64,000 nt of DNA, taken from an uncultured Prevotella sp. (GTDB lineage Bacteria > Bacteroidota > Bacteroidia > Bacteroidales > Bacteroidaceae). A program made the position numbers and the translations under genes. The DNA lies in assembly GCA_946415755.1 (NCBI GenBank), contig CAMKTS010000010.1, positions 1 through 64,000 on the forward strand. Direction: 5' to 3'. The notes beneath the pieces were generated by a model. It saw only the letters and a list, made by a program, of their open reading frames with translations, was not told the origin of the DNA and did not search any database. Shown in pieces: positions 1 through 7,679 of this stretch (the first letter of the stretch is position 1; the number at the start of each line of letters is the position of its first letter).

Positions 1-331
1 TGATGGCAGTAGCCAGAGCATAAGATGTAGCGAGGGTATCAGCACCAGCGAAGAGGCGGTCGGTCAGCAACCAACCTGTATCAGCGCCACGATAAAGTCC
101 CTGACGGATAATTTCACCTGCACGTGGAGGACCCATCGTGAGGATTCCTACTGTTGAGCCTGGGTTCTGCTCCTTCAAGCGAAGGGCCTGCTCCAGGGCG
201 TTCAAATCTTCGGGATTGAAGATGGCGGGTAGGGCAGCGCGATTCACCGTACCTTCGGCAGTCATCGCATCCTTACCCACATTACGGGTGTCTGGCACTT
301 GCTTGGCCAGCACAACAATCTTTAAAGCCAT
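1..331 (-). CDS. etfB: Electron transfer flavoprotein subunit beta, N-terminal part
   Basis: Only the first 110 residues are inside the window; the gene runs off the left edge. The product is the beta subunit of electron transfer flavoprotein, a cytoplasmic FAD/AMP-binding partner of the alpha subunit that carries electrons from acyl-CoA or related dehydrogenases. The start MALKIVVLAKQVPDT and the following segment with GPPRAGEIIRQ and YRGAD match the nucleotide-binding fold of EtfB. The ATG at 329-331 is preceded by an AT-rich stretch. The gene is divergent from rmuC, and the 240-bp gap between them holds a palindromic GC-rich repeat. The alpha subunit gene would be expected to the left, outside the window. 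Identity is clear from sequence; the physiological dehydrogenase partner is unknown. Confidence 0.9.
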   Translation of the reverse strand, partial: MALKIVVLAKQVPDTRNVGKDAMTAEGTVNRAALPAIFNPEDLNALEQALRLKEQNPGSTVGILTMGPPRAGEIIRQGLYRGADTGWLLTDRLFAGADTLATSYALATAI

Positions 332-360
332 AATATTTTATTAAAAATGTATATTCAGAA

Positions 361-410
361 CCCCATCCCATAACCCATCCCCTATAAGGGGCGGGGAGAC
401 GAAGGGGGGA
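361..410. repeat. Intergenic C-rich/G-rich palindromic repeat
   Basis: A GC-rich block in an otherwise AT-rich intergenic region. The core ATCCCCTATAAGGGG (377-391) is an inverted repeat, preceded by CCCCATCCCATAACCC and followed by a run of six G (404-409). The same architecture (C-run, short spacer, G-run, then GA) occurs inside dnaG, lpxB, alaS and uxuB in this window, so this is taken as an intergenic copy of that family. A role as terminator is possible but there is no T tract. Confidence 0.6.
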
Positions 411-572
411 AAAAGCGGCTGCAAAGGTACGCCTTTTTGCTCGTTTGGCAAAGTAAAAAGTGTAAAAAATGCACAAATATCCCTTAAACGTGCACAAATA
501 TAAGGTTTTGTGCAATCTTTTTTCTTGAAAGATAGTACGATGTTTGAGAAAAGTTTCGTAATTTTGCAGCGG

Positions 573-1919
573 ATGACAGCAGTATATATAATAATAGGTG
601 TAGCCCTAGGGGCTTTGGTGGTCTATCTGGTCATGAATTCCAGGATGGGGCGCCTGATGGTTGAACTCGCCAAGAAGGAGACGGAAATGTCTCTGCTAAC
701 GGAGCAGCGTCGTACCGAACAAGAGCAGCGGCAAGCTGAACAGGAGCAGCGTGAGGCACTCTATGCCGAGCAGATGCGACAGTCACAGGAACAATTTGCC
801 GAGTTGCGCAAGGTTGAGCGTGAGCAGTTCGACGAGCAGTTGAAGACCACGAAGGAGCAGCTTCAGAATATGGCGCGCCAGCTGATGGATGCGCAGGCCT
901 CTCGGTTGAAAGAGGAGAACAAGGAGAGTATGGGTGCCGTCACCCAGCCGTTGCGCGATGCCATCAGTGAGATGCGCAAGGCCATCAGCGAGAATACGAA
1001 AGACCATACGGAGCAGAGTGCCTCGTTGCGCGAGCAATTGCGCCTGATGATGGAGTCGAACCGCGAGATTGGCGAGAAGGCAGAAGGACTGGCCAATGTG
1101 CTTCGGCGCGACAACAAGGTGTCGGGCACGATGGGTGAGATTATCTTAGGCGACCTGCTCAGTTCGCAGGGCCTTACCGAAGGTCTTCACTATGAGGTGC
1201 AGGCACGTCTGCGTGACGAGCAGGGCCGTCCGTTGAAGAATGATGATACAGGTCGTGAGATGCAGCCCGATGTTATTCTGCACTATCCGCAGGGACAGGA
1301 TGTGGTCATCGACTCGAAGGTGTCTCTGGTGGCTTACGAGCGATATGTCAATGCCGAGTCGTCCGAGGAGAAGGAACGTGCCCTGCAGGAGCACCTGAAG
1401 AGTGTGCGCAGTCACGTCAGCGAACTGGCTCGTAAGGACTATTCGAAATATATCAAGGCTCCTCGTGAGGCCGTCGACTTCGTCATCATGTTCGTACCTT
1501 TCGAGAGTTCACTCCAGCTGGCTTTGGTCAACGACCCCACGCTGTGGCGCGAAGCCTTCGAGCGCAAGGTTTTTATTACCGGTGAGCAGAACCTCTTGGG
1601 CATTCTTCACATGATTCATCTGGCGTGGGTGCAGAACCAACAGGCCGAGAATCAGGAGAAGGTATTTGGTATTGCCGAGCAATTGCTCGACCGTCTGGGC
1701 GACTTCATCCAGCGTTATGGCAAGCTGGGTGAGCACTTGGAACAGGTGCGCCGCGACTTCGATTCGGCAGGTAACAAGCTGTTTACGGGTAGACAGAGCG
1801 TGGTGCAGAAGGGTAGGGAACTGATTGACTTGGGGGCCAAGGAGAATGCCAACCGGAAGATTCCCCAAGTGAAGGACGAATTATTGGGAATTGGAAATGA
1901 AGAAATGGAGGGTGCTTGA
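573..1919 (+). CDS. rmuC: DNA recombination protein RmuC family
   Basis: RmuC-family protein, a membrane-anchored coiled-coil protein with a nuclease-like C-terminal domain that limits recombination at inverted repeats in E. coli. A single N-terminal membrane segment (about residues 2-20, YIIIGVALGALVVYLVM) is followed by a long Q/E/R-rich coiled coil (to about residue 145) and the RmuC domain (VIDSKVSLVAYERY, FVIMFVPFE, GEQNLLGILHMIH, QNQQAENQEKV). An upstream in-frame ATG at 540 and a GTG at 510 exist; 573 is preferred because a promoter-like TAATTTTG lies at 559-566 and the membrane segment begins directly after it. The stop overlaps the next gene's ATG by one base, so the two are probably co-transcribed. 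448 residues from this start. Confidence 0.85.
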   Translation: MTAVYIIIGVALGALVVYLVMNSRMGRLMVELAKKETEMSLLTEQRRTEQEQRQAEQEQREALYAEQMRQSQEQFAELRKVEREQFDEQLKTTKEQLQNMARQLMDAQASRLKEENKESMGAVTQPLRDAISEMRKAISENTKDHTEQSASLREQLRLMMESNREIGEKAEGLANVLRRDNKVSGTMGEIILGDLLSSQGLTEGLHYEVQARLRDEQGRPLKNDDTGREMQPDVILHYPQGQDVVIDSKVSLVAYERYVNAESSEEKERALQEHLKSVRSHVSELARKDYSKYIKAPREAVDFVIMFVPFESSLQLALVNDPTLWREAFERKVFITGEQNLLGILHMIHLAWVQNQQAENQEKVFGIAEQLLDRLGDFIQRYGKLGEHLEQVRRDFDSAGNKLFTGRQSVVQKGRELIDLGAKENANRKIPQVKDELLGIGNEEMEGA

Positions 1920-2473
1920 TGTTTTATTTGAATGACAATCTGCAGCACTTTGACTTCGAAGCTGCGCTTCCGCTACTGAGTGAGCAGCGTCGTGAGCAGG
2001 CTCTGAAGTTCCGCTATGAATTGGGACGTAAGACATGTGCTGCGGCCTACCTGCTGCTGTGCGATGCGTTGCAGCAAGAGTATGGCATCTCAGAGCGTCC
2101 CGTCTTCGGGTATGGCGAGCACGGCAAGCCGTTTGTCATCGGTCATCCCGACATCCACTTCAACATCAGTCATTGCCGCGAGGCCGTCGTATGTGTTGTC
2201 AGCGATTGCCCTGTGGGTGCCGATGTTGAGGAAATCCAACGTTACAAGGATAGCTTGGCGCGCTATACGATGAACGATGAGGAATTGGCCGTCATCAACG
2301 CCTCATCCCGTCCTGATGTGGAATTCATTCGTCTATGGACGATGAAAGAGGCCAAGTTGAAGCTGTCTGGAAGTGGAATTATCGATGACATGAAGCATGT
2401 ATTAGATGGCACAGAGCACTTTTTGACCGTCATCAACGAAGAAAAAGGTTATATTTATAGTGTGATTTCCTGA
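1919..2473 (+). CDS. 4'-phosphopantetheinyl transferase superfamily protein
   Basis: Sfp/AcpS-superfamily enzyme that would move phosphopantetheine from CoA to a serine of an acyl or peptidyl carrier protein. The two family signatures are present: the Mg-binding PVGADVEEI (about residues 101-109) and WTMKEAKLKLSGSG (about residues 141-154), with the upstream HFNISHC stretch typical of Sfp-type members. 184 residues is short compared with Sfp (about 220-230) and fits the compact Bacteroidetes forms. It begins in a TGATG overlap with rmuC. There is no carrier-protein or synthase gene nearby, so the substrate carrier protein cannot be told from context. Confidence 0.85.
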   Translation: MFYLNDNLQHFDFEAALPLLSEQRREQALKFRYELGRKTCAAAYLLLCDALQQEYGISERPVFGYGEHGKPFVIGHPDIHFNISHCREAVVCVVSDCPVGADVEEIQRYKDSLARYTMNDEELAVINASSRPDVEFIRLWTMKEAKLKLSGSGIIDDMKHVLDGTEHFLTVINEEKGYIYSVIS

Positions 2474-2481
2474 AAAATGAT

Positions 2482-2489
2482 TATCTTTG
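2482..2489 (+). promoter_or_regulatory. Putative -7 box (TATCTTTG) of the metallopeptidase gene
   Basis: TATCTTTG matches the Bacteroidetes -7 consensus TAnnTTTG, lies just after the phosphopantetheinyl transferase stop and about 60 bases upstream of the next start codon. It suggests that the metallopeptidase has its own promoter. Confidence 0.5.
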
Positions 2490-2551
2490 CACCAGTAATT
2501 GCTTAGAATGTATAACTCGAAAAGACAAAATAACTTAAAACCCCCATTATT

Positions 2552-3439
2552 ATGAATTTAGACGGAAGACGCGAGAGCACTAACGTGGAAGACCGCCGGA
2601 GAATGAGCGGCGGTGCAAAGGCCGGTTTAGGTATCGGCAGTATTATCGTTGTGGCCCTGATGGCCTGGATGTCGGGTGGCAACCCCCTCGAGGCCGTGAT
2701 GCAGCAAGTGGTAGAGAATGGCGGCTTGGGTTCGCTGACGGGTACGAATACCGAGGTGAACGAGGGTCAGCGCGAGTTTACTGAGGAGGAACAGGAGTTG
2801 GCCAAGTTCTCCACGCAGATCCTGGCTGGTACGGAGGATGTATGGACTCAGATTTTTGAGGAAGAGGGTGCCACCTATAAGACTCCCACGATGGTGCTCT
2901 ATACCGATGGTACGCAGACGGCCTGCGGTCAAGGTTCTGCCGCCATGGGACCGTTCTATTGTTCTGGCGACCAGAAGCTTTACATCGACCTGTCGTTCTT
3001 CACCACGATGAAGAAGAAGCTGGGTGCCGACGGCGATTTTGCCTACGCCTACGTGATAGCCCATGAAGTGGGTCACCATGTGGAGTATCTGACGGGTACG
3101 CTCGACAAAGTTCACGAGCAGATGTCACGCCTCAGTCAGAAGGAGGCCAATAAGCTGAGCGTTCGTCTGGAACTGCTGGCCGACTTTTATGCCGGTGTGT
3201 GGGCACATCACGACAACAAGCGTTTCGGTTCGCTGGAGGACGGCGACATCGAGGAGGCTATCAACTGTGCGCAGAAGATAGGCGACGACTACTTGCAGAC
3301 GAAGGCTCGCGGCTATGCCGTTCCGGAGTCGTTCAATCACGGTACGTCGAAGCAGCGCATGAAGTGGTTCAAGCTGGGATTGGAGACTGGCGACGTTTCG
3401 CGCGGCACTACCTTCGAGTGTTCCGATGCAGAGTTGTAA
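2552..3439 (+). CDS. YpfJ-type neutral zinc metallopeptidase, membrane anchored
   Basis: Member of the neutral zinc metallopeptidase family typified by E. coli YpfJ. The N-terminus is charged (DGRRESTNVEDRRRMSGG) and is followed by one hydrophobic anchor (about residues 27-42, GLGIGSIIVVALMAWMSG), so the catalytic domain is likely periplasmic. The zincin motif HEVGHH is at about residues 171-176, followed by ELLADFYAGVW, whose acidic residues may complete the zinc site. Other family landmarks are CGQGSAAMGPFYC and YIDLSFF upstream of the motif. 295 residues is a normal length. The natural substrate of the family is not known. The gene has its own promoter-like box and ends at a strong bidirectional hairpin. 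Confidence 0.88.
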   Translation: MNLDGRRESTNVEDRRRMSGGAKAGLGIGSIIVVALMAWMSGGNPLEAVMQQVVENGGLGSLTGTNTEVNEGQREFTEEEQELAKFSTQILAGTEDVWTQIFEEEGATYKTPTMVLYTDGTQTACGQGSAAMGPFYCSGDQKLYIDLSFFTTMKKKLGADGDFAYAYVIAHEVGHHVEYLTGTLDKVHEQMSRLSQKEANKLSVRLELLADFYAGVWAHHDNKRFGSLEDGDIEEAINCAQKIGDDYLQTKARGYAVPESFNHGTSKQRMKWFKLGLETGDVSRGTTFECSDAEL

Positions 3440-3460
3440 CCCCTGAACTCCTATCATAAC

Positions 3461-3502
3461 AATACCGCCGCACTTTCCTTTAGAGATTGGTGCGGCGGTA
3501 TT
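3461..3502. terminator. Bidirectional terminator hairpin
   Basis: A perfect 13-bp stem (AATACCGCCGCAC at 3461-3473 and GTGCGGCGGTATT at 3490-3502) with a 16-base loop lies between two converging genes, the metallopeptidase and the lysine-rich protein. There is no long T run, but position and stem strength support transcription termination from both sides. Confidence 0.75.
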
Positions 3503-3523
3503 ATGATTTCTGTATTCCAGTAA

Positions 3524-4138
3524 TTATGCGGCCTTCTTGGCTTTCTTCTCAGTAGTCTTCTTCTCTGAGTCAGTCTTCTTGATGAAGCGGCCTTTCTCGT
3601 CGCGGGCGGGAGTAGACTTCTTCTTAGTCGAAGAGGTAATCTTCTTCTCGGTGGCTTTCTTCTCGGTGGTCTTCTTCTCGGCAGCCTTCTTCGTCGTGGT
3701 CTTCTTTTCAGCGGCCTTCTTCTCGGTATCAGCCTTCTTTACGAAGCGGCCCTTCTCGTCGCGGGCGGGAGTAGTCTTCTTTTCAGCAGCCTTCTTCGTC
3801 GTGGTCTTCTTTTCAGCGGCCTTCTTCTCGGTATCAGCCTTCTTTATGAAGCGGCCTTTCTCGTCGCGCTCGGGAGTAGCCTTTTTCTCAACCTTCTTCT
3901 CTACAGTTTTCTTACTGGCGGCAGCGGTTCCGTAGCAGCGTGTACACTCGTGGCGCCCCATATTCTTGGCTTCGGCGACAGAAACGCTCTTCACCTCCTT
4001 CGAGTTGGTCAGATAGCTGCATGTCTTGTTCTTGTGGTAGGCAACAGCACCGCTACCAGTGGAAACATAGACGGTTTGTGCGCTCATCGTGGCAACGAGG
4101 GCCACCAGGGCAACAAGTGTCATCAGGATTCTTTTCAT
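3524..4138 (-). CDS. Exported lysine-rich repeat protein with N-terminal His/Cys cluster
   Basis: 204 residues from the ATG at 4136-4138; longer reading through the upstream region is possible in this frame but would start inside dnaG antisense and bypass a clear signal peptide. The signal peptide is MKRILMTLVALVALVATMSA. A compact domain of about 45 residues follows (YHKNKTCSYL, EAKNMGRHECTRCYG), with the His/Cys spacing seen in small metal-binding modules attached to secreted nucleases. The rest is a low-complexity K/E/A/T tail containing three copies of the motif ARDEKGRF(I/V)KK and blocks of AEKKTTTKK. The tail resembles histone H1-like or nucleic acid-binding tails, but function is unknown. 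Transcription comes from a tandem promoter module at 4178-4300. Confidence 0.75.
   Translation of the reverse strand: MKRILMTLVALVALVATMSAQTVYVSTGSGAVAYHKNKTCSYLTNSKEVKSVSVAEAKNMGRHECTRCYGTAAASKKTVEKKVEKKATPERDEKGRFIKKADTEKKAAEKKTTTKKAAEKKTTPARDEKGRFVKKADTEKKAAEKKTTTKKAAEKKTTEKKATEKKITSSTKKKSTPARDEKGRFIKKTDSEKKTTEKKAKKAA
3537..3900. repeat. Direct repeats inside the lysine-rich gene
   Basis: The DNA encoding the tail is built from imperfect direct repeats. The segment reading (on the plus strand) GAAGCGGCC..CTCGTCGCG occurs at about 3584, 3743 and 3848; the last two belong to an almost identical 105-bp unit. Repeat number could change by slippage or recombination in frame, since 105 is a multiple of 3. 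Confidence 0.85.
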
Positions 4139-4177
4139 AATGCATTTAATTTTATGGTTAGACATATATTTGGGGGA

Positions 4178-4300
4178 CAAAGATACGAAATAAGTGAGAG
4201 AAAAGCAAAAAAAAATGCTTTTTCTTTTGCTTTTCCGAGCGAAAAGTATCTTCGGTGAAGCCAAAGATACGAAATAAGTGAGAGAAAAGCAAGAAAATAA
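4178..4300 (-). promoter_or_regulatory. Tandem double-promoter module upstream of the lysine-rich gene
   Basis: Read on the minus strand the segment contains two copies of CTCACTTATTTCGTATCTTTG, with -7 boxes at 4262-4269 and 4178-4185 (84 bp apart). Between them lie a 7-bp inverted repeat GTATCTT/AAGATAC (4246-4252 and 4264-4270) overlapping the upstream box, and an 11-bp inverted repeat GAAAAGCAAAA/TTTTGCTTTTC (4200-4210 and 4225-4235). The same order of parts is found at 27708-27809 and 33066-33188 with a different but still paired stem sequence. Confidence 0.7.
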
Positions 4301-4311
4301 AAAAAAAATCG

Positions 4312-4319
4312 TATCTTTG
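4312..4319 (+). promoter_or_regulatory. Putative -7 box (TATCTTTG) of dnaG
   Basis: TATCTTTG lies 11 bases before the dnaG ATG and follows an A-rich tract. It is back to back with the minus-strand promoter module, so this is a compact divergent promoter region. Confidence 0.6.
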
Positions 4320-4330
4320 CATTCGATTTT

Positions 4331-6304
4331 ATGATTGACAGGGCTACAATAGACAAGATTCTGGATGCCACCGACATCGTTGAGGTGGTAGGCGAGTTCG
4401 TTAACCTCCGCAAGTCGGGGGTTAACTACAAGGGACTGTGTCCGTTCCACGATGACAAGACTCCCTCGTTTATGGTGTCGCCTGCCCGTCAGATTTGCAA
4501 GTGCTTCTCCTGTGGTGAGGGTGGCAATGCCGTCAACTTCCTGATGAAGCATGAGCAGATTACTTATCCCGAAGCCCTGCGCTGGCTGGCCAAGAAGTAC
4601 AATATCGAGATTAAGGAGCGCGAGCTGACCGACGAAGAGAAGCGCGAGCAGAGCGATCGTGAGTCGATGTTGATCGTCAACGAGTGGGCCTGTCAGTATT
4701 TTCATGAGATTCTGAAGAACGATGTCGATGGAATGGCCATCGGTCGCCAGTATTTCCGCAGTCGTGGCATTCGCGATGACATCATCGAGAAGTTCCAGTT
4801 GGGCTTTTCCCTCTCGAAGCGTGATGCACTCTGTAACGAGGCCCGTCGTAAGGGTTTCAAGGACGAGTTTCTGGTGAAGACGGGGCTGGCTGTTCAGAAT
4901 GAACGCGGCATGTACGACCGCTTTGCCGGGCGTGCCATCTTCCCCTGGTTCAACGTCAGCGGCAAGGTGGTGGCCTTCGGTGGCCGCAAACTTGATGCTG
5001 CCACGAAGGGTATCCAGCAGAAGTATGTCAACTCGCCCGACTCGGAGATCTATCACAAGGAGCGCGAGTTGTACGGTATCTTCCAGGCCAAGAAGGCTAT
5101 CGTAAAGGAGGATTGCGTCTATATGGTGGAGGGCTATACCGATGTCATTGCCATGCACCAGTGCGGCCTTGAGAATGTGGTGGCCAATTCGGGTACGGCG
5201 CTCTCCACCCACCAGATACGGCTACTCCACCGGTTCACGCAGAACATTGTGCTGCTCTACGATGGTGATGAGGCCGGCATCCACGCTGCCATGCGTGGTA
5301 CCGACATGCTGCTCGAAGAGGGCATGAACATCAAGGTGCTGCTGTTGCCCGACGGCGACGATCCCGACTCCTTTGCCCGCAAGCACACCGCACAGGAGTT
5401 CAGCGACTATATCAAGAGTCATCAGACCGACTTCATTCAGTTCAAAACCGATGTGCTGCTTCGCGGAGTCAGCGACCCCGTCAAGCGTGCCGAAGCCATC
5501 AACAGCATCATGCATTCAGTAGCCGTTATTCCCGACCCCATCGTGCGTGCCGCCTATATCAGCGACTGTTCCCACCGGCTTGGCATCAATGAGCGAACGC
5601 TGATCACGCAAGTCAACAAATATATTGCTGAGGCCAAAGAGGCTCCTGTCCCCCTTGCATCCACCCCTGTGGGGACAAATAATGACGGTGGATCCGTTCC
5701 CTCCCCCCAAGGGGGGATAGAGGGAAGCTTCGATTCTTCCTCCCTTCGTGGAGATGGAGGAGAACGCATCGAGCGTTTGCTCATTCAGGCCGTCATCCGG
5801 CATGGACATGAGGTCATCTTCGATGATTTGGAAGACGAAGACGGCCAGCCCGTGAAGCTGAACGTTGCCCAGTATATCGACTACGACCTGTCGCAGGACG
5901 GTCTTCTGTTCTCCAGCGACCTCTACCGCCGCGTGCTCCGCGAGGCCGTAGAGCATTCCGCAGAAGCTGGTTTCGAGGCCGACCGCTATTTCCTGCAGCA
6001 TCCCGACCCAGAAGTCAGCCGCCTTGCCTCACAGCTTGCCATTGACCGCCACCAGCTCTCGCGCAGCTTCGAGATGCAGGTCAGCACTACAGGACTGCGC
6101 CAGCAGGTCACCCATCTTGTGCTCGACTATCGCATGTCTATCATCAACGCCCACCTCAAAGAACTGCAGCGTCAGTTGAAAGCTGCCGGTTCCTCTACCG
6201 ACCTGAACCACATGCGCCAGCTCATGCTCGACTACAAGCAGACCCAGGAGCTGCGCAATGCCCTTGCCCGCCAGCTCGGCAGCGACGTCGTCGTTACGTC
6301 GTGA
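4331..6304 (+). CDS. dnaG: DNA primase
   Basis: DnaG primase, which lays down RNA primers at the replication fork and works with the DnaB helicase. The CHC2 zinc finger is intact: C37-X2-H40-X17-C58-X2-C61 (LCPFHDD and CKCFSCGEGG). The TOPRIM catalytic core follows, with the acidic VEGYTDVIAMH (about residues 266-276) and LLYDGDEAG (about residues 307-315), and DGDDPDSF further on. The C-terminal helicase-interaction part is divergent, as usual. Residues about 440-478 are an odd Pro/Gly/Ser-rich stretch (PSPQGGIEGS, SLRGDGGE) coded by GC-rich palindromes and interrupting the protein between the core and the C-terminal domain. 657 residues is a usual length for Bacteroidetes primases. Start chosen at the ATG just after the promoter box. 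Confidence 0.97.
   Translation: MIDRATIDKILDATDIVEVVGEFVNLRKSGVNYKGLCPFHDDKTPSFMVSPARQICKCFSCGEGGNAVNFLMKHEQITYPEALRWLAKKYNIEIKERELTDEEKREQSDRESMLIVNEWACQYFHEILKNDVDGMAIGRQYFRSRGIRDDIIEKFQLGFSLSKRDALCNEARRKGFKDEFLVKTGLAVQNERGMYDRFAGRAIFPWFNVSGKVVAFGGRKLDAATKGIQQKYVNSPDSEIYHKERELYGIFQAKKAIVKEDCVYMVEGYTDVIAMHQCGLENVVANSGTALSTHQIRLLHRFTQNIVLLYDGDEAGIHAAMRGTDMLLEEGMNIKVLLLPDGDDPDSFARKHTAQEFSDYIKSHQTDFIQFKTDVLLRGVSDPVKRAEAINSIMHSVAVIPDPIVRAAYISDCSHRLGINERTLITQVNKYIAEAKEAPVPLASTPVGTNNDGGSVPSPQGGIEGSFDSSSLRGDGGERIERLLIQAVIRHGHEVIFDDLEDEDGQPVKLNVAQYIDYDLSQDGLLFSSDLYRRVLREAVEHSAEAGFEADRYFLQHPDPEVSRLASQLAIDRHQLSRSFEMQVSTTGLRQQVTHLVLDYRMSIINAHLKELQRQLKAAGSSTDLNHMRQLMLDYKQTQELRNALARQLGSDVVVTS
5645..5765. 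repeat. In-frame palindromic repeat insertion in dnaG
   Basis: About 120 bp of C-run/G-run palindromes inside the coding region: CACCCCTGTGGGGA (5662-5675), CTCCCCCCAAGGGGGGA (5701-5717), and a third TCCTCCCTTCGTGGAG... block (5738-5761). The frame is kept and the translation is low in complexity. The motif SPQGG also appears in the insertion in uxuB, with SPLGG, SPEGD and SPRGG variants in lpxB and alaS. Confidence 0.75.
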
Positions 6305-6438
6305 AGCCACAGAATTACCGTGAATTGCCATGAATTGTTCAATAACCCTTCCACCGTGTACTCCCCAATGTACCTACTGTGAATTTAATCTATATAAAAA
6401 AGGTGAGGGAGAGTGAACAGTATTTCGGAAAGTTTTTG

Positions 6439-6446
6439 TACCTTTG
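6439..6446 (+). promoter_or_regulatory. Putative -7 box (TACCTTTG) of the restriction-modification operon
   Basis: TACCTTTG lies about 22 bases upstream of the methyltransferase ATG at 6469, in a 164-bp gap after dnaG. No separate box is seen before the endonuclease gene, so both genes are probably transcribed from here. Confidence 0.55.
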
Positions 6447-6468
6447 TGGCCGAAATTGGTTTTAAATT

Positions 6469-7677
6469 ATGGGGGGTACACATAATAAAGAAATTGATTT
6501 TAAGGCAATCAGTCTCTTTGCTGGGGCTGGTGGCTGTTCTCTCGGATTCTCGCAATATGGTGTGAATATCCTTGCTGCATACGATGTGTGTAAAGAAGCC
6601 GTTGATACCTACAATTATAACTTCGAAGGACAGAAAGGCCGTATCGAAGATTTGTCAATTTGTGATTTCCGTGCCATACGTGACAGTTTGGGATTGCAAA
6701 GGGGAACACTCGATTTGATTATTGGTGGTCCACCATGTCAAGGCTTTACAACTGCAGGCAAACGTTCAGAGGATGACTCTCGAAATCAGTTGTTGGCAAA
6801 CTATGTCAGTGCTTTGAAAGAGTTTTATCCTCGTTGGTTTATGATGGAGAACGTTGAAGGCATCCTAACTACAATAAATGGGGATTTTTTGGTTGATTGT
6901 ATCCAGGGGATGATTTCATTAGGCTACACAGTCTATATGAAAAAAGTCTATATGCAGGAATTTGGTATCCCACAGCGTCGTAAACGTGTAATTATTGTCG
7001 GCAATCGTGAAGGTAAATCTTTCGATTTCCCAAGACCAATAACCATGGCTAGTGGAAGGATTTATAAAAACGGAAGTGAAACATTGCGCGATGCTATTGC
7101 TGATATTGAGGAAATTGATATACCAGAAATCAACCATATCAGGAAAAAAGAGAGCGGCATCCAATATGAAAGGATATGCGCATTGCATGAAGGACAGACG
7201 ATGAAGGACCTACCAAAGGAGCTTCAGCATAAATCATTCGCAAAGCGTGCTGCAAGAAGAGTCTGCGATGGTACACCTTCCGAAAAAAGAGGTGGTTCAC
7301 CTTCGGGTATGAAAAGACTGATTTACGACGAGCCGTCTTTAACTATAACAGGGTCGGCCACTTCAGAGTTTATTCACCCCACCCAAAATCGAATGCTGAC
7401 CGTGCGTGAATGCGCAAGGATACAAACATTCCCAGATGAATTCCGTTTCTTCGGCAGTGATCCCCAACAAATGCAACAAATCGGAAATGCTATTCCCCCT
7501 TTGTTTGCTAATCAGATGGCGGCTCAGATTTATATGTGCGACCAGAAAGCATCTAAATCATTTCCGCAAGGTTTGATGTGGTACAACGTCACGAAGTCTT
7601 CAGCAATGAGTCCTGCATTAGCTGCGACCTGCCACAAATTAGATAGAATGTTAGTAAGTAACCAATTCCTGTTTTAA
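6469..7677 (+). CDS. DNA (cytosine-5-)-methyltransferase of a type II R-M system
   Basis: C5 cytosine methyltransferase of 402 residues. The ordered motifs are visible: motif I FAGAGGCSLGF, motif IV GGPPCQGF with the catalytic Cys and the trailing TTAGKR, motif VI ENVEG, motif VIII QRRKRVIIVG, motif IX region RECARIQTFPDEF, and motif X QIGNAIPP. The target recognition region between motifs VIII and IX (about residues 190-300) is of ordinary size for a single specificity. It is followed after 2 bases by a probable restriction endonuclease and would protect the host at that enzyme's site. The region is visibly more AT-rich than the flanking dnaG and surE, which fits acquisition by transfer. Target sequence cannot be read from the protein. 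Confidence 0.95.
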   Translation: MGGTHNKEIDFKAISLFAGAGGCSLGFSQYGVNILAAYDVCKEAVDTYNYNFEGQKGRIEDLSICDFRAIRDSLGLQRGTLDLIIGGPPCQGFTTAGKRSEDDSRNQLLANYVSALKEFYPRWFMMENVEGILTTINGDFLVDCIQGMISLGYTVYMKKVYMQEFGIPQRRKRVIIVGNREGKSFDFPRPITMASGRIYKNGSETLRDAIADIEEIDIPEINHIRKKESGIQYERICALHEGQTMKDLPKELQHKSFAKRAARRVCDGTPSEKRGGSPSGMKRLIYDEPSLTITGSATSEFIHPTQNRMLTVRECARIQTFPDEFRFFGSDPQQMQQIGNAIPPLFANQMAAQIYMCDQKASKSFPQGLMWYNVTKSSAMSPALAATCHKLDRMLVSNQFLF

Positions 7678-7679
7678 GT

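Noticed and set aside
3524..5212. 562-codon minus-strand frame covering dnaG antisense and the lysine-rich gene
   Set aside because: The signal peptide start at 4138 and the promoter module just upstream define the real gene; the upstream half is the shadow of dnaG.
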